Below, in pieces: positions 6,492-7,315 of a stretch of 7,315 bases of DNA; positions within the stretch are counted from its first letter, which is position 1; each line of letters begins with the position of its first letter. The notes under the pieces were generated by a model. It was given only the letters and a program-made list of their open reading frames with translations. It did not search any database and had not been told where the DNA came from. Source of the stretch: Thermomicrobiales bacterium (GTDB taxonomy: Bacteria > Chloroflexota > Chloroflexia > Thermomicrobiales > UBA6265); the NCBI GenBank assembly GCA_025928535.1, contig JAICJJ010000132.1, forward strand, positions 1 to 7,315. The letters are read 5' to 3'. A program made the translations under genes and the position numbers.

Positions 6492-6821
6492 ATGGATGAC
6501 GTTGCCTTTGACCGCCTCGCCCGGCGCCTCGGCGGCGCCGAGAGCCGGCGGACGGCGGTGCGGACCGTGGCCGCGCTCGGCGCCTCGGTCCTTGCCGGGC
6601 GCGCCATGGGCGTCAGCGCCCAGGGGATCGCGCCGGCCGGCGGCGGCTGCAAGGGCAAGCGTTGCAACAGCGACAAGAATTGCGGCCGGGGCCTGATCTG
6701 CGGCGGCAACGGCAAGTGCCAGTACAAAAACGGCAACAAGGGGGGCAAGGGCGACACCTGCTGCCAAAATTCCGACTGCAAGAAGCGCTTCGCCTGCACG
6801 CGCAAGAACCAATGCAAGTAG
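6492..6821 (+). CDS. Small Tat-exported cysteine-rich protein
   Basis: A protein of 109 residues, function unknown. Residues 1-17 are a polar leader with the MD....D.LAR..G pattern. Twin arginines are at 19-20 (ESRRTAV), followed by an Ala-rich hydrophobic stretch and a likely cleavage at VSA-QG (after 43). The mature part of about 66 residues is very basic and holds ten cysteines (53, 58, 64, 70, 76, 90, 91, 96, 102, 108). It forms two modules: C-NSDKN-C-x5-C-x5-C, and C-QNSD-C-x5-C-x5-C, joined by a Gly/Lys/Asn linker. This is the disulfide-knot-like C-x2-D-x-D-C pattern seen in many small secreted proteins. The ATG at 6492 is chosen because GGAG lies seven bases upstream and the Tat leader starts there; the open frame reaches back to 6357 without other support. 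It has its own promoter and is followed by a related Tat-leader gene. Confidence 0.85.
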   Translation: MDDVAFDRLARRLGGAESRRTAVRTVAALGASVLAGRAMGVSAQGIAPAGGGCKGKRCNSDKNCGRGLICGGNGKCQYKNGNKGGKGDTCCQNSDCKKRFACTRKNQCK

Positions 6822-6871
6822 GCGCGTGATTGGAGGGCGGGAAACGGAGCCGACCCAGGCGGCGAGTCGGT

Positions 6872-6946
6872 CGCCGGCCATCAAGCGACGGCCGGCGGCG
6901 CCGCCGCCAGACGTCTTTGGCGGACAACGCCAATTCCCCGGCGTTG
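6872..6946 (+). other. Cluster of three hairpins downstream of the cysteine-rich gene
   Basis: Three inverted repeats follow each other: CGCCGGCC/GGCCGGCG (6872-6879 and 6890-6897), CCGCCA/TGGCGG (6904-6909 and 6918-6923, loop containing GACGTC), and CAACGCC/GGCGTTG (6925-6931 and 6940-6946). No U-run follows any of them, so this may be a factor-dependent stop or 3'-end protection rather than an intrinsic terminator. The rest of the 334-base gap from 6822 to 7155 holds the promoter at 7049-7077 and no convincing gene. Confidence 0.4.
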
Positions 6947-7048
6947 CGGTGCATCGCCCCGGCCATCGTCAATCCGGTGGTTTGTGCGACGGGCGCGCCC
7001 GACCCCGCGCCATCACTTGGCCCTCATGCCGATTTCATGCGCGATTGA

Positions 7049-7077
7049 TTGACCACGGTCAACGCTTACCCCACAAT
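7049..7077 (+). promoter_or_regulatory. Promoter with palindrome on the -35 box, for the second Tat-leader gene
   Basis: TTGACC (7049-7054), 17 bases, CACAAT (7072-7077); each matches consensus well enough for a sigma-70-type promoter. TTGACCACGGTCAA (7049-7062) is a perfect inverted repeat with a 2-base centre covering the -35, so a dimeric repressor could bind there. A second inverted repeat, GCCGGCG/CGCCGGC (7120-7135), lies in the leader ten bases before the ribosome site. Confidence 0.5.
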
Positions 7078-7155
7078 CGCGGCGGGCGGCGAACGCGAAC
7101 TGATGGCCCCGCCGATGATGCCGGCGTTCGCCGGCGAGTGCGCGCGGAGGACGAC

Positions 7156-7315
7156 ATGGACAAGGGCATGCTGGATCAATTGGCGCGTCAGGTCGGAGCG
7201 CTGCCCTCCCGTCGTTCGGTAGTGGGCCGGGGGTTGGGGGCATTCGTTGGCGCCCTCGCCGCCGCCGGACCCGGCGGCATCGGCCGGGCTAAGCCGCAGC
7301 CGCCTCACCACCCCT
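7156..7315 (+). CDS. Second Tat-leader secreted protein, N-terminal part only
   Basis: 53 codons are visible before the window ends. GGAGG (7146-7150) is five bases before the ATG. The leader matches that of the upstream cysteine-rich protein position by position: Met1, Asp2, Asp7, Leu9-Ala10-Arg11, Gly14 and Ser18-Arg19-Arg20. A Gly/Ala-rich hydrophobic stretch follows, ending near GGIGRA, then a Pro/His/Lys-rich start of the mature region. No cysteine is seen yet. It is probably a paralogue or a member of the same export class; its function is unknown. Confidence 0.78.
   Translation, partial: MDKGMLDQLARQVGALPSRRSVVGRGLGAFVGALAAAGPGGIGRAKPQPPHHP

Noticed and set aside
1..7315. tRNA, rRNA, CRISPR array or known riboswitch
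   Set aside because: I looked for cloverleaf-like sequence with conserved arms, regular repeat-spacer structure and conserved riboswitch cores, and saw none.

Overview
The window is GC-rich bacterial DNA. The best lineage clue is at the right end: two short secreted proteins begin with the same twin-arginine leader (M-D-x4-D-x-L-A-R-x2-G-x3-S-R-R). From memory I associate this leader with Thermomicrobia-type Chloroflexota. A sugar-type binding protein with a Tat signal and no lipobox fits that picture. The assignment is an inference, not a measured result.

Left part, minus strand (5882 down to 1, running off the window): one compact operon. Its order is a LacI-family repressor, an extracellular sugar-type solute-binding protein, two MalF/MalG-type permeases and an M20 metallopeptidase/deacylase. 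Junctions are tight: TGATG between regulator and binding protein, an 8-base overlap between the permeases, and no real gap before the peptidase. The one real gap, between binding protein and first permease, holds a 19-bp perfect stem-loop that probably sets the ratio of binding protein to permease. A strong promoter (TTGACA, 16 bases, GATACT) precedes the repressor gene. A LacI-type palindrome lies over the expected start of transcription, so the operon is probably autoregulated. No ATPase gene is visible; a shared MalK/MsmK-type ATPase encoded elsewhere may power the transporter. The peptidase in last position suggests that the imported compound carries an amide or N-acyl bond, but the substrate cannot be read from the sequence.

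Middle (5902-6329): a 428-bp element bounded by 20-bp inverted repeats (18 of 20 matching). Inside, on the minus strand, are what look like the N-terminal and C-terminal ends of an ISAs1-type transposase with the middle deleted. I read it as an internally deleted, MITE-like insertion sequence sitting between the operon promoter and a divergent promoter.

Right part, plus strand (6349-7315): a second strong promoter (TTGACA, 17 bases, GATACT) drives a 109-residue Tat-exported protein with ten cysteines in two repeated modules. A gene-free stretch of about 330 bp follows, holding several hairpins and a third promoter with a perfect palindrome on its -35 box. The second Tat-leader protein then starts and is cut off by the window edge.
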